The notes: generated from the sequence alone by a model not told the origin. DNA of 64,000 nucleotides from Euryodendron excelsum (GCA_033060915.1 CM065377.1:51150683-51214682); one strand, 5' to 3'. Positions 23,491-35,267 are shown, counted from the stretch's first letter. Program-made: numbers and translations.

Positions 23491-24404
23491 TGTAAGGTTC
23501 TGTAATTAGCAAAATTTCGTGCCAAGTCTTGTTTAATATAATTTGGGAAATTCAGATATCAATCACAAGCATTCAGAAAGGATTTGAAGCTTATTCATGC
23601 AAGCTCGTGCTAAGTGAGACTTGTATGATACATCTTGGCTGATAAAAGGGACTTTGAGAGATGTCGATGGATTTCGAGGGACCTCGAGTGCAAAAATAGT
23701 GTGTTGGTTGCAAAACAAGACCTTACGGGTTTTTCGCGAGATGTTGCAGAATGTCCAAGGCAAAAATAAAAGGCATGCAAAATGGGCATGATTTCGCAGG
23801 ATGTCGAGGGCAAAAATAGTAGGCATGCAAAAATCTGAGATTGAGCTCGTAGGATCCTCTCGGGTTTTCAAGGGATCGAGTTGCAGCTTGCAGGATCCTC
23901 ACGGGTTCACGGGATTGAGCTGCACGAAATTTGGATTTTTGAGAACCACGTCGCTAGGGATTTTGCACCTATTTAAAGTTTAACACAATTCCCCAGACCA
24001 AATCTGAGTCGTCACAATTAAAAACACTTGGAGAGAAGTATTTCCTAGCTTCCAAAAACTCAGAAACGTGTCTTAACAACAATTTTATTCAACCTAATTG
24101 AAGAGATCGAGAGTCTTGAATGCGTTCAAGGCGTGAAATCTATTCTAAGGGGATCTAAACGGTGGTCAAGCACAGAGATGGTGAATTGTGGATACGAGTA
24201 AGATCAAGACAATCATTAGATCAAGGAGTTGATAGGTTTTGATTGTAAAAAGTCTTGTAACCGTCTGAAATACAAGTTATAGTGCATGATCTTTGTCCGG
24301 CAAAAGAGACACATGATTTTTCTCCCATTTAAGGGTTTCTATAGCAAAAGGCTGGTGTGTTCTTGATTGAATGGTTTGTTTTCTATTTTGTCTTAGATTG
24401 TACA
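23491..24404 (+). repeat. 3' LTR of the SIRE-type copia element
   Basis: It begins TGTAAGGTTCTG right after the polypurine tract. The end is placed at 'gattgtaca' (24404), because TGTA/TACA make matching terminal inverted bases and because gypsy RT coding sequence follows at once. A TATTTAAAG box lies at about 23971. An internal near-repeat ('gggcaaaaatagtaggcatgc'-type, about 23755-23830) is visible. The right end is inferred; no second LTR is in the window to confirm it. Confidence 0.65.
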
Positions 24405-25941
24405 ATATTGCTCATAGCCATTACGTCCTGACTTAATATTGTAGCGATTAGTCTCTTGGACATAACATAGACAAAGGCTAAGTTTTTCATCTACAACAGG
24501 AATGGAAAACTTATCTTTGATGGTTATCTGATTGAGTACCCGATAATTAATACACATGTACCATGAGCCATCATGCTTTTTAACTAGAAGTACCGGTGAT
24601 AAGAAAGGATTGGTACTATTTCTAATAACACTAGATGAGAGGAAGTCAACCACAATGTGCTCAATTTCAGTTTTATGAAAATGTGGGTACCTGTAGGGTC
24701 GTACACTAACGAGCATGCTTCCAGGCAATAGTTCAATCTGATGATCGTGGGCTCTAGCTGGTAGTAATCCTCTTGGCTCTTTAAATATATCCTTATAATT
24801 ATATAGAATTATTTGAAGCTGCTGATCCACAATAAGTTGAGTCTAAGAGAAAGATATAGTTTAGCTGCAATAACATGCCTATAATGCTCTTTCTAGCTGC
24901 ACGTTTGATACCTTATTCACCAACAATATTTCCTTCAGGGTTTTTCCTGCTATGGAGTACTACTTTTTGTTCCTCAACTTTAAAAGACATTTACAATTTA
25001 GTGAAATCTCATGGGATGGGATTAAGAGTCTTTGGCCATTGGGTTCCTAGAACTACATCAAATCCTTCTAAAGATAGAAAACAAAAATCCACAGTAATTG
25101 GAACCCCTTGTAAGAATGTTTGAACTCCCAAGCAACGTCTAGTGCTGGACAACCTTTCACCACTAGCGACTACAACCTCAAAATGGCATCCTTGTAGGCC
25201 TTTGATTCCCAATTTTCTTGCTACATGATCATTCAAGAAGTTATGAGTGCTTCCAGAATCCACAAGAATGGTGAGAGTATATCTACCGATACTACCTTTT
25301 ACTCTCATTATTTAAGGATTAGGGGCTCTAGATATATCATGAAGAGAAATCTCAGGCATTCCTTCCACATTGATAACTGGTGCAGTTTTTGTCTCTCCAT
25401 TGATGTCGTCTTCTTCATCCTCTTCCTCCTCTTAACATCCCTTAATGTAGAATAACTTCTTGCAATGGTGGCCAAGTGAAAATTTTTCATCACAATTGTA
25501 ACAAAGTCCCTTCTCATGCCTTTCCTTTATCTCATTGACTCTCACCTTTTTAAAGGATGGCATATAATAATTAGCAGTGCTGAAAGTTTATGAGCCAATA
25601 GGCCTTACACTGAGATTGGAGCTTAGTCTTGTAAAGACGTGCTAAGCCCATAGCTGTAGAAAGATTAGTAGGCCGAAGAGCCTACACTTCAGTTCTAATA
25701 GAGTCTTTCAAACCACTAACAAAGCAACTGACCTATTGAGTTTGGGATATTTTTTCAGCACGACTAAGTTCTCAAATTGTGTTTGGTAATCCCATATAGA
25801 TCCAGTTTGCTTTAGTTTTGTGAGGTCTCCAAAGAAGTCATCATAGGTTGTGGGCCCATATCGAGAGTGAAGGCCTTTCTTAAGCACCTCCCATATCATC
25901 ATATCATCTTCAATCTTCATTAGTTGATACCATAATTGTGC
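24405..25941 (-). pseudogene. gypsy gag (C-terminal half), protease and RT start
   Basis: Minus-strand pieces in order: gag core (AQLWYQLMK to DDFFGDLTKLKQTG, 25986-25708), CCHC knuckle (CYNCDEKFSLGHHC, about 25500-25461), protease with active-site motif LVDSGSTHNFLN (25308-25009), and RT beginning (HDHQIELLPG, RPYRYPHFHKTEIE, SPVLLVKKHDGSW) from 24830 down to 24405. Stops split the frame, for example TAA codons after the knuckle and before MRVKG, both compatible with CAA to TAA. The RT catalytic region is absent because of the copia insertion. Confidence 0.88.
25933..25941. repeat. left target-site duplication of the hAT element
   Basis: taattgtgc here matches 29415-29423 exactly. Joining the two gag halves across one copy restores the expected gag reading (EGDAQLWYQ on the minus strand). 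The true duplication is 8 bp for this superfamily, with one ambiguous end base. Confidence 0.85.
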
Positions 25942-28900
25942 TACAGACATCTTAATTGGGCTAGCCCGACTTGAACCGTGGCCCATAGGGCTTGGGCCGA
26001 GTTTAACGGGTCCGTTATATTTTGGGCTGGGCCAGGCTAGGCTAGGCCAAATATCAAAATGGAAGGCCCGAGACTAGCCCATGGCCTTAGGGGCGGGCTT
26101 AGGCCACAGGCCTAACTCTTCAACGGGCTATTTGGGCTGGTCGTTGGGCCAGGCCTCTTTAGCCAAGTTATTTGTAGCATTATATTTTTAAAACTAATAA
26201 ATTTAGTTATATTAAATTTACATAAACTAATAAAAATATTAATTATACGAAAAATACACTATGATTCTATGAATTGTAAGTTTTTATATATTCAATTTCT
26301 TTGAAATTATCTAAAAAACTTTACACTTACATTTATTGTTGAATATAATTAATAAGAATTAATAAGGTAAATTATATTTACAATTACAGCTATGAAATTA
26401 ATGAACGTTACGTGATTAAGAAAAATAAAATATAAATTTTATTAAATCATGAAACTTTATCAATTACGCGAAAATAATATAAAAACATGGAGAATTGCAT
26501 CACTATAAGGCAAGTACATCCCAACTAGGTTGGCACCAACAAGCCTATCTATCATTTGCATTACTCTATTTTACATTGTGCATATGAAGTAAAAAATTAC
26601 ATTTGACAAAATTAAATTTTCATTCATCATCATCTGGAGGGGAGTTATTTAAAGTTAATTCATCCAAATCTCCTAGGGTCATGGCTTCGCGATCAGCGTC
26701 AATTCGCTTTTTTTCATCTTCTTCTTGTTTTTTCAATTGTGCATACATCCGATCTTTTCAGCATACAAGCGCCTCCACAGTATCCAGTGATAGTCTGCAA
26801 CGTGATTCACTCACGACCCGTTCACCTAAGCTAAAAGTTGATTCAGATGTAACTATAGAAACATGAATTATTATTATATCACGGGCTATGGCTAAAAAAC
26901 AGGAAACCTAAGTTCCTTATTTTTCCACCAAGCCAAAATGTTAAAATCATTGTCGTCATCACTTAGATCAACGAGAGGTTGATCTAAATAATGTTGAACT
27001 TTCGCTGTGGAACTACCAGATTGTTGTGAAGCACTCCGCCTTGATTTGACATGTTGCCAAAGGTTACGTGTAAATAATCTACTACTACCATCAACCATGG
27101 GTATAGTGAATGTAACAGAATATATATCAAGTACAATAACATAAGTTTTATATAAATCATATAATTGTTTTAGTATATTTATTATATGTTCTAATTGGCT
27201 AGTACTACCATATATCAACTCTAATAATACTTATAAAATTTGATCTTTATGTTTAGGATTTAAAATAGTAGCTATACAATAAGTTACAGGTAATCACTAA
27301 TATTTATCAAATTTATGTTTCATTCTTGGAATTATAAGTGCATATCATTCATCATTTTTTTTTGCAAATATTTTGTAAAAACCATGTTTATTCCGACCAT
27401 TTGATGTACAACTAATGAAAAAGTTGGTGTGTAAATACGTGAACATAATTTTGTTGATATATCAAAAAAATTTAAAAAAATCTCTAAATAAACATGCATA
27501 CATCCAATCCATTTCAGTTGGTGGGTCAAGTTGGATTTGTTGATTATATTGTAACAAAAAATATCTATATCTTTTTGAAATTTTTATGCATATTTTTAAC
27601 ATATTATATGTAGCATTTCATCTACTCTTTATGTCTATAGGTAATTTTCTAGCTTCAAAAGTAAGAGATTGACATACATTTTTAAACATATATATTCTTT
27701 TTGCAGAACTATTAATCACAATAACAACATTTTTTATTTTTTGAATAGAAGGAGCAATTATTTGTAAACCATCTTGAACAATTAAATTTAAAATATGTGT
27801 AGCACAAGGATTATGAAATAATTGACCATCTAAAGGTAATTGTAACATTTGTTTAAGGTAATGTACAATATTTTCATTACATGTGGCATTATCTAAACTT
27901 AATGAAAAAAATTTATTTTGCAAACCCCAACTAACTAATTCTTCTCCTATTGCTTCTCCTAAAGTGATACTAGTGTATGGATATTCTATAATTTTAAACG
28001 AAATTATTCTTTTATTTAATTTTCAATCATCATCAATATAATATGCAATAATACATTAATATTCCAAACTTTGTCTTGCTTTCCACATATCAAGTGTTAA
28101 ACAATTTTTTCTTTTTTAGTTTGCAAATAAATTTTCAGTTCATTCTTTGCTTCAACAAATCTTTTCATTATATCAGATTTTGCAGTATTTCGGCCTAATT
28201 TTCGAAATTGGGGAGTATATGCATTTTTAACTAAATATTCAAAATCATCATCCTCAGTAAAAGTAAATGAATGTTCTTGCTTAACAACATATTCAACAAG
28301 TAAATTCCGTGCACGCGTGTGATCATAAGACCAATTTGCCAAACTACTATCTAATGATCTACCCAATTGTATTTGATCTCTAATATTTATATTTGTTGAG
28401 TGTTTTCTATGAAAGATGTCTTCTTAAATGATTAGTACCACTACTTGAGGCACCACTTAACTCTTTATCACAAAGTTTACATTTTGCTATAACTCTAATA
28501 CTTCCATCAGGCATTGTTTTATAAATTCTTTCAAGACTTAACCAAACATCAAAAGTAAAATGCCTAGATGAAGATTCAGTTTCTTGTGTATCAATTGGTG
28601 TGGATGCAAATGCTTCATCAGATCCAGATGTATGCATTTAAAAATGTTCAATAGGATCCATAATTAAAGTACGGTATTTTCTATAAAAGTAATAATACTA
28701 AACTAAAAATATTCAAGAAGTAAGAATAAACAATATTATATTATAAATAATTCTAAACAATTAAACGAATATAAATTAAATGTTACCAAATATGATGCAA
28801 CAAATGGTTGTTGAGCACTTTTTAGTATATGAGCCTTACTTAAAAATTTAAACCAAGTGAAAGCAATTAAAGGAGTTTAAGAGCTGGGACTCTAAGAGGA

Positions 28901-29414
28901 CTTGAGAGAGCTGGGAGTGTTGTGAGCAATTGAGAATTCTTCAATTTTTTTAGTGAGGCAGCAAAATGTGACAAGCAACTTATATAGGAGTGATAGAGAT
29001 AGAAGTTTGAAATATAAATGTTAAAAATTTAAACGTTAAAGGGGGCCTAGCATGGCAAGGCATAGGGGGTAGTGACTCGAAGGGGGGGTTAGGGGTCACG
29101 GGCGGGTGGGATTTAAAAAAATTCAAAATTTTGTTTTGGAAAGTGAGAAGAAGACTTGGCCCTTTTTTTTGGGTGGTTGGGGGGGGGGGGGGGGGGAGGG
29201 GGGGTTAACACCCGAGCTTAGGCTGGCAGGTTGGGCTTGGTCATGGGCCTAGGGCTCGAGCTCAGGTTATCAGGCCAGGCTTGGGCCGTGCTCGAGCTAC
29301 CAGAAAGAATGCCTAGGTCCGCTTTGTCAGACTCGGGCTTGGGCTGAGCTAAGCCCAGATCGAGCTCAGGCTGGGCTTTGGCAGCCAATGGGCCTTCGGC
29401 CCAATTTACATCAC
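25942..29414 (-). mobile_element. hAT-superfamily DNA transposon, inactive
   Basis: It is flanked by the 9-bp repeat taattgtgc. The ends are related inverted sequences: 'tacagacatcttaattgggc' at the left and 'gcccaatttacatcacta' at the right. Both are followed inward by GGGCT/GGCC-rich subterminal repeats (25960-26160 and 29215-29400). The interior encodes a minus-strand transposase remnant with BED finger and C-terminal dimerisation domain. A G-run of about 18 bases lies near 29180. The length of 3.47 kb fits an autonomous-size hAT. Confidence 0.92.
26620..28637 (-). pseudogene. hAT transposase with BED zinc finger, decayed
   Basis: It starts at 28637 with a Ser/Thr-rich N-terminus. A BED finger follows (CKLCDKEL..GTNHLRRHL, about 28500-28410). 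The middle region has LTLDMWKARQ-like and SLSLDNATCNENIV wording (28110-27890). The C-terminal hAT dimerisation domain reads DLSDDDNDFNILAWWKNKELRFPV at about 26985-26910, continues in another frame (SESTFSLGERVV, SRCRLSLDTVEALVC), and ends DDDE-stop at 26620. Many stops and at least three frameshifts exclude activity. Confidence 0.9.
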
Positions 29415-29423
29415 TAATTGTGC

Positions 29424-29800
29424 ATCTCCTTCAATGTAGTATGCTACCAATGGAACTTGCTCCTCTTCAGGTGTATGTTGGAATGCAAAGAATTGTTCAA
29501 CTCTGACATATCCAACTAGTAGGATCGTCCTCCCCATTGAAACGTGGAAAGTCTAGCTTGGCTAATTTCGGAGCAGTCGAGTCAATGGATCAATTGTGAA
29601 AACCATTTTGTCCATTTCTAAGCCGGCTGGATGAACCCGTGACCCAATTATGGCCAATATTGGCTGTAATATGGTCAAAACGTGTGTTCGAGGCTTCCAA
29701 CATTTCTTACATGTACTTCATCCATTGCTCTTGTCCAAAGCTTAAAGCACCAACTTGATCTTCAAGCTGCTTAAGGCGTCTGTCGTCCCACATAGGTGGC
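29424..29800 (-). pseudogene. gypsy gag, N-terminal half
   Basis: On the minus strand the segment reads FNGEDDPTSW, then after a one-base frame change VEQFFAFQHTPEEEQVPLVAYYIEGDAQL, the typical N-terminal retrotransposon gag wording. It stops exactly at the hAT insertion. The other half continues at 25941 leftward. Confidence 0.8.
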
Positions 29801-29813
29801 TCTGATACTAAAC

Positions 29814-30240
29814 TGATACAATCTTCTAAGAACTTTGGAGAATTAAGTCTTTGCTTCAACCGATTTTAGCAAGAAAGAAAAAAGAAAATTCATATAATGG
29901 AGATCAATGGTCTAATCTTTTGAGTGAACCAAATTGGTTGCACAAGGGTTTTTGATAGAAATATTCATACGAATACTTTATTGACAATCTGTTTAAATAG
30001 GACAGTGGGATTACATCGACTCAATCCAAATCCTATCTACCAGGTAACAAACTCAATCAACTCATACTCTATAGCTGATAACCCGTTAAGCAATCTATCC
30101 AAACAACTAGCAGTTCTTATCAATACCACATCAAAATAATTCAAAGACAATTCACCTAAAGACTCCACTCTGCATCAGGCAACATGTTGCTGCCTACATG
30201 TTTATTAAACAACTAACCAAATATTAACAGACCTGTAACA
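29814..30240 (-). repeat. 5' LTR of the gypsy element (minus-strand orientation)
   Basis: The inner end is fixed by the primer-binding site: on the minus strand the LTR ends ..TGTATCA at 29814 and is followed by TAGTATCAGAGCC. The outer end is suggested at 30240 ('acctgtaaca'), because TGATACA and TGTAACA make near-matching terminal inverted bases. No flanking duplication can be checked. A TATTTAAAC box on the minus strand lies near 29990. Confidence 0.55.
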
Positions 30241-30827
30241 TATATATACACACACATGTACGTATGTATGTATATCTTGTACAACCAACTTTCAATCCCC
30301 ACCCCATACTTAACACTAAATATATGATGCCATGGCTTCACCTCGGCGACCTCTATGTATGGCTGCTGCTTTGCCATCCATGCGATGATTGTACCTCATC
30401 TTCGTAGCTAACACTTTCAATCTGGGGTGAAATTTGATTCCCTTGCCGGTCAAGATCCCAGGTCTATGAAGAGGTCAGAGGGTGGTGCCCCGGTGAGTTT
30501 GGGAGAAAGTGCAGAAGTGAAGAAAAGATAAGAGAAAGGAAAATGAGTGCTTTTACCATTACATCCCTAAAAGGTAGTTAGGTGCCATGCACATGGTCGT
30601 TTTCTGTCTATTTAGCTTAAGTTCATTTTTTATTGGACCTATTAAATACTAATTATAAAATTAAAGGTTATATTTGTTACAATTAAAATCACAAGGACCG
30701 CATCGATATTACGTTCAAAGTATACGGATTACCAATATAATTAGTCCAAAAAAAAAAAAACAGAAATCTTAGTATCACTTTTTTGGTTATAGTTTCACGA
30801 GTTTTGCTAGGTATAACAATGCCTGAT

Positions 30828-30922
30828 CGTCAGAATTATGGCAGCCAACTCAATTGGCCCCGCATTCAAGTTTGATGCATTCAGGTGATGAACCCAACTA
30901 AGTTGGCTGCCATCATCCGACA
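30828..30922. repeat. 95-bp imperfect hairpin
   Basis: The left arm (30828-30857) and right arm (30894-30922) are inverted copies of about 30 bp. They include the perfect 13-bp match ATGGCAGCCAACT/AGTTGGCTGCCAT and an imperfect CCAACTCAATTGG/CCAACTAAGTTGG. The loop is about 36 bases. The size would suit a small RNA precursor or a short foldback element; nothing else supports either. Confidence 0.5.
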
Positions 30923-31175
30923 AACTATTAGTCATGGTTGTGACTAGCCTCCCTGTTTCAGTACACGTCTTCTATATCATTTGGATGAGTACCCTAGTCT
31001 TCTATTCTTTTTTTATTTTTTGTTGTCTTCATCTTTTTGTTGTCTTTCCTTTTGGTTAGGCTTCTCAGTGTGAACACAGCTTTAACAGGCGTAGACTTTA
31101 AGAAATGTCTTCACTTACGAAGGTCTTCATTGGGGTTTTATGAGAAAACCAATTGTAAACTTCAACATGCGTAGA

Positions 31176-31705
31176 CAGGAACGAGGCTATTATAGGGCAA
31201 GAGGGGCCATGGCCCCTAATGTCCAAGAAATTCATTGTATATGATATAGATTAAGGGTCAAAAAAAAAATTTAAATAGTGAAATGGCCCCTTAATACTAA
31301 AAATAAACTCATTATATTTAGTATGGATTTAAGCCAAAAAAATTTTACATAATAAAATGACTATTTTACCTGTGTAATTCATATTCTGGCCTGTTTTTGT
31401 TTTCTATGTGGCCTAAGGTCTATAATTATATGTCAAATTAATTGAGATTTACGACAAAATTTGAAGGAAAAAAAATATAAGATGCTCTCTATTTTGTCTA
31501 GACCAACGTTGTTTGAATTCCATGACATGAAGTGTCGCCTGATGTCTCTTTGATTAATATATCAATTAACATGTACATATTAAAAAAATAATTTTTTAGT
31601 GATATTTTGCTAATATATTTTAATTAAGTATTATTTTTTATTTTATACACATGTATATTAAATCTACCTTGGCTCCCCGATGCTGAAATCCTAGGTTCGT
31701 CCCTG
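31176..31705. mobile_element. non-autonomous hAT-like MITE
   Basis: The 530-bp AT-rich element has 13-bp terminal inverted repeats: CAGGAACGAGGCTA at the left, and CAGGGACGAACCTA as the reverse complement of the right end. It is flanked by an 8-bp duplication with one transition (tgcgtaga at 31168-31175, tgcataga at 31706-31713). CAGGG-type ends plus 8-bp duplications are the hallmark of hAT elements. It has no coding capacity. Confidence 0.85.
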
Positions 31706-33029
31706 TGCATAGACTTTCATAAATCACTTCACCCAGAAAGGTTTTCATCGAGATTTACTTTTTTATTTTTAAAAAATCAACTACTCCCTCAAACTTATTA
31801 TGCATGTTCATCGTTCAAATAAATTTTGTGAACTCTATATATTATATGAATAGTAACTAATTACAAAAAAGTGTGAAGAAGAGTTAAAACTTGAAAACCC
31901 ACGCGGAGCAGAGATGGTCTAGTGACCACTAGCCTTCATTCATTAGACTTATACAATTATCATTTACTTTATATACAGAGAGGAAAATCTTAAGTAGGAT
32001 TTGAAGTTGTCGAGAAATTTAAAATTTGAAGGGTCGTTTATTTATTAAGTCAATGTTGACCGAGTATTTGAGTGATGTTAGTCCTTTAGTTTCATTATTA
32101 AAATGTGACTGCTATGACTTGACCATTTTTTTTAATTTTTCACAATAGAATGCAATTGGTACGGATGCTCATCCTTTTTTTGTTTTTTTTTTAAACCCTA
32201 AACCCTCAAATGGGAGAATAATGTTTAGGGTAAGCTTGAAATGGAGATTTAGGTACATTTTTTGTTTAAATTGGAATACAGTCACAAAAAGCATCCGAAA
32301 ATTGAGATTCCATCACGCTCCCCAACTGTTGAGTTATGCTTCCAAATGTAATAGTCATGTTTTAAAAAAATATAAATTTATGGGTGCATTATGTATTTTT
32401 TAAATCTTTAAATTGTTATATACGTAGAGGTGATACTTTCGCAGACACAGAAAAGAAAAAGGTGCCTAAGTCCCCATTTGAAGCTTCCTCTTTCCTAAAC
32501 ATTAATTCTCCTCAAAAAAATTTGTAGGCGTGCGAGGATTATTATTATTATTGTTAAAAAAAATTATATGTAATTATTTTTTACTTTAGATATAAATGAA
32601 TGAGTTCTACATAAAATTATTAATGCGAGTGCTACATCATTATGTTTAGAAGTGATAAAAGATTTTGAAAAATAAAATTGTATATAGGCTCTTATTATTA
32701 TCCTTATTTTTACCTAAAATGTAGCAGTATGTACAAAAACTAAAACGGCAATCACCTATGATAAACAAAACATCACCAATCCTAGAAACAAAGACGACCC
32801 AATAGATTTCACTTGCCCCTAAGCTTAATCAGCAATTCACACCGGCCCAATTTAACACATTCAAAAGCAGACCTCACATTGGGTATCCGCAAAATCACTT
32901 CACAGTTTCAATCCAACATTGATTGAGGATCTTCAAATTCCAGGACCTCAATCCTGCAAATTATTTCTCTATCCGCAGCGCTCCACCAGCAACAAGGTGA
33001 GAGAGAAGGTGGGGAAAGAAGTTAGCCAA

Positions 33030-35267
33030 ATGGAGACTGCAAGGAAACCAGCCGTTGACCATTGGAAGCAGCTTTGGGAAACGTGGGATCTCCGGGTAGT
33101 CATCCTCTTAAGTCTCTTACTGCAAACCTTTCTAATCTTCTCTGCCCCTTTGAGAAAGCGAACGGCAAAGGCTTATGTAGTGTTTCCCATGTGGTTAGCA
33201 TACTTGCTCGCAGATGCAACAGCTACCTTCGCGGTGGGACTCATCTCCAGAAACCATGGCCAATTCGCAAATCCGGAACTTCTGGCATTTTGGGCTCCCT
33301 TTCTCTTGGTACACCTTGGCGGCCCAGACACAATAACTGCGTTCGCGCTCGAGGATAACGAGCTGTGGCTCAGGCACCTGCTTCTGCTGGTGTTCCATTG
33401 CGGCACTGTTGCTTATGTTTTTATTCAAACACTCCCCAAAAACAAGCTTTGGATCCCAACACTGCTCATGTTTGTTGCAGGAATCATCAAGTGTTCTGAG
33501 AGGGCCCGTTCTCTCTATCTTGCTAGCTTGCGCAGATTCCGGGACTCCTTGCTCGCAGCCAAAGAACCAGATCCTTGGCCTGACTACGCCAAGCTCGTGG
33601 ATGATTTTATTTCAAAGAGAGAAGCATATATTCCGGTACGGATAGAAACAATTCAACAACCTATAGCAGTTCCCAAAGATAGCGATGAAGACCTTCTGAA
33701 AGAAGATTTGGATGTGGTGCGACACGCTTATTCCTTTTTTCAGACTTTCAAGGGACTAATTGCTGATCTCATAATCGGCTTCCGTGAGCGAGACCAGAGC
33801 CGAACCTTCTTCCGCGACAGAACAGCAAGAGATGCTTTTAAAGTGGTGGAGGTAGAACTCACTTTCTTCTATGAAATTCTCTACACCAAGGTCAGGGTGG
33901 TGCAAGGTAAATATGGGTACTTTTTTCGGTTCGTTTCATTCGTTTTTATTGTGGCAGCCCTTTTGCTGTTGTGTGTGGTGATTGACAAGCAGGGATTCCA
34001 CAAGTTTGATGTTGGAATTACTTACACCTTGCTCCTTGGTGCCATTGCCCTCGATCTAATAGCTTTCCTCATGGTCCTTTTCTCCGATTGGACTGCCGTG
34101 GCCCTCTCTAAGTCCGATAATCCATCCATATTTATTAGAATCCTCAGGAAATTCCTCAATGTTAATAGGAAAAGGTGGCCTCAAAACTCTGCACAGCATT
34201 GTTTCTGCTCTCTCGGGTGGTTTGTGCAAATTGTGCGCCGCAGGTGGTCTGAGTCGATCTCTCAATTCAACTTGGTGTATTATTGCCTGCATCCACGCTC
34301 GGCATGGTGGGGAAAATTCATCGGCACTTTTGGCCTAACCAACATGCTAGATGGGCTGAAATATGTGGAGACGGTGGACTTCACCAATGACTTGAGACAA
34401 CTTATCTTCGAGGAGCTGAAAAAGAAATCCGAGATGACATACGATTTAGAAGATGCAAGGGAGATAAATTCAGCCAGAGGCGATTGGGTTCTTCTGTTCG
34501 AAGGTTGCAGTGACTTACTCCCTTGGATCAATGAAGTCGACTATGACGAGAGCATTCTCTTGTGGCACATTGCTACTGAACTCTGTTCTCACTCTTGTGA
34601 AGCCGGCACGGATGTTAATGCTAATAATTCAGGCAATGCTAACAAAAAGGATTATCACGGTTTGTCCAAGGTTCTGTAGGATTACATGATATATCTTCTG
34701 ATTATGCAGTCGACAATGATGTCCGCAATGGCAGGATTTGGGTACGTGAGGTTCAGAGGTACCTGTGCCGAGGCCAAGAAATTTTTTTGTAGAAGAAAAA
34801 TCGGAAAGGCAGAGGAAGAGAAGAAATGGCGTCTGAAAAGCTTGGCTGTTGGAAAATGCTTCTGCTGCAGTAAATCAGATTGCTTCAAGAAATGCGGTTG
34901 CAAAGGCAAAAAAGGACCGGACGAAGTGCACAAAAAAGCCTGCAGAGGTATCCTTGATGTGAATACAGAAGTTAAACCTGTTACTATCAAAGGCAGTGGA
35001 AGCAAATCTGTGTTGTTTGATGGGTGCATGCTGGCCAAGGAGCTGGAGAAATTAGGAGAGGAAAGAAAATGGGAGGTGATGAGCAAAGTTTGGGTTGAAT
35101 TGTTGTGCTATGCTGCAAGTCGTTGCAAAGCCAGAACCCATGCAGCTCAACTGGGGAAAGGTGGGGAGCTCATCACTTTGGTTTGGCTGTTGATGGTGCA
35201 TTTTGGACTAGGGGACCAGTTTCAAATAAGTGATTACCAACCAAAGACACAAATAGTGGTGGAGTAG
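33030..35267 (+). CDS. DUF4220/DUF594 membrane protein, split by one in-frame TAG
   Basis: The uninterrupted frame 33030-34679 encodes 549 residues. The same frame continues to 35267, giving 745 codons, a usual length for this plant family. The start METARK is preferred over an upstream ATG (32919) because homologues begin close to this HWKQLWETWDLR segment. The N-terminal DUF4220 domain has hydrophobic segments at about 22-38, 48-71, 112-134 and 141-156, and the signature LVHLGGPDTITAFALEDN at 93-110. Two more hydrophobic segments lie at about 295-317 and 328-352. The C-terminal DUF594 part has LLWHIATELC before the stop and TCAEAKKFF, SVLFDGC and HAAQLGKGGELITLVWLLMVHFG after it. The TAG at 34677-34679 sits in the conserved 'SKVL-x-DYMIYLL' segment, where homologues usually have Ser. 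It looks like a recent nonsense mutation, a sequencing error or a truncated allele. The molecular function of the family is unknown. Confidence 0.85.

Larger units (their letters stand above)
24405..30240 (-). mobile_element. Ty3/gypsy retrotransposon, minus strand, 3' part cut off
   Basis: Read on the minus strand from right to left: 5' LTR (29814-30240), a tRNA-Met-type primer site (TAGTATCAGAGCC, about 29797-29810), gag, CCHC knuckle, aspartic protease and the N-terminal part of RT, ending where the copia LTR begins at 24404. The rest of pol should lie on the other side of the copia element, beyond the window. A hAT element (25942-29414) splits the gag. No integrase is visible, so a chromovirus assignment stays open. 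Confidence 0.85.
30241..33029. other. AT-rich spacer upstream of the DUF4220 gene
   Basis: No gene is seen. It holds a (CA)/(TA)-rich patch at 30242-30275, a GC-richer unassigned block (30330-30560), a hairpin-forming inverted repeat (30828-30922) and a hAT-like MITE (31176-31705). The last 130 bases before 33030 would be the promoter and leader of the DUF4220 gene; I see no clear TATA box there. Confidence 0.5.

Noticed and set aside
26603..26866. Ser-rich plus-strand frame
   Set aside because: It is the antisense of the hAT transposase C-terminus, which reads sensibly on the minus strand.
32919..33029. Upstream in-frame ATG for the DUF4220 protein
   Set aside because: The 37 extra residues are not typical of the family, whose members start close to METARK; the upstream ATG remains formally possible.
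34660..34740. Short intron removing the TAG in the DUF4220 gene
   Set aside because: The GT..AG pairs available are about 35-76 bp, too short for typical plant introns, and they delete the conserved DYMIYLL segment.
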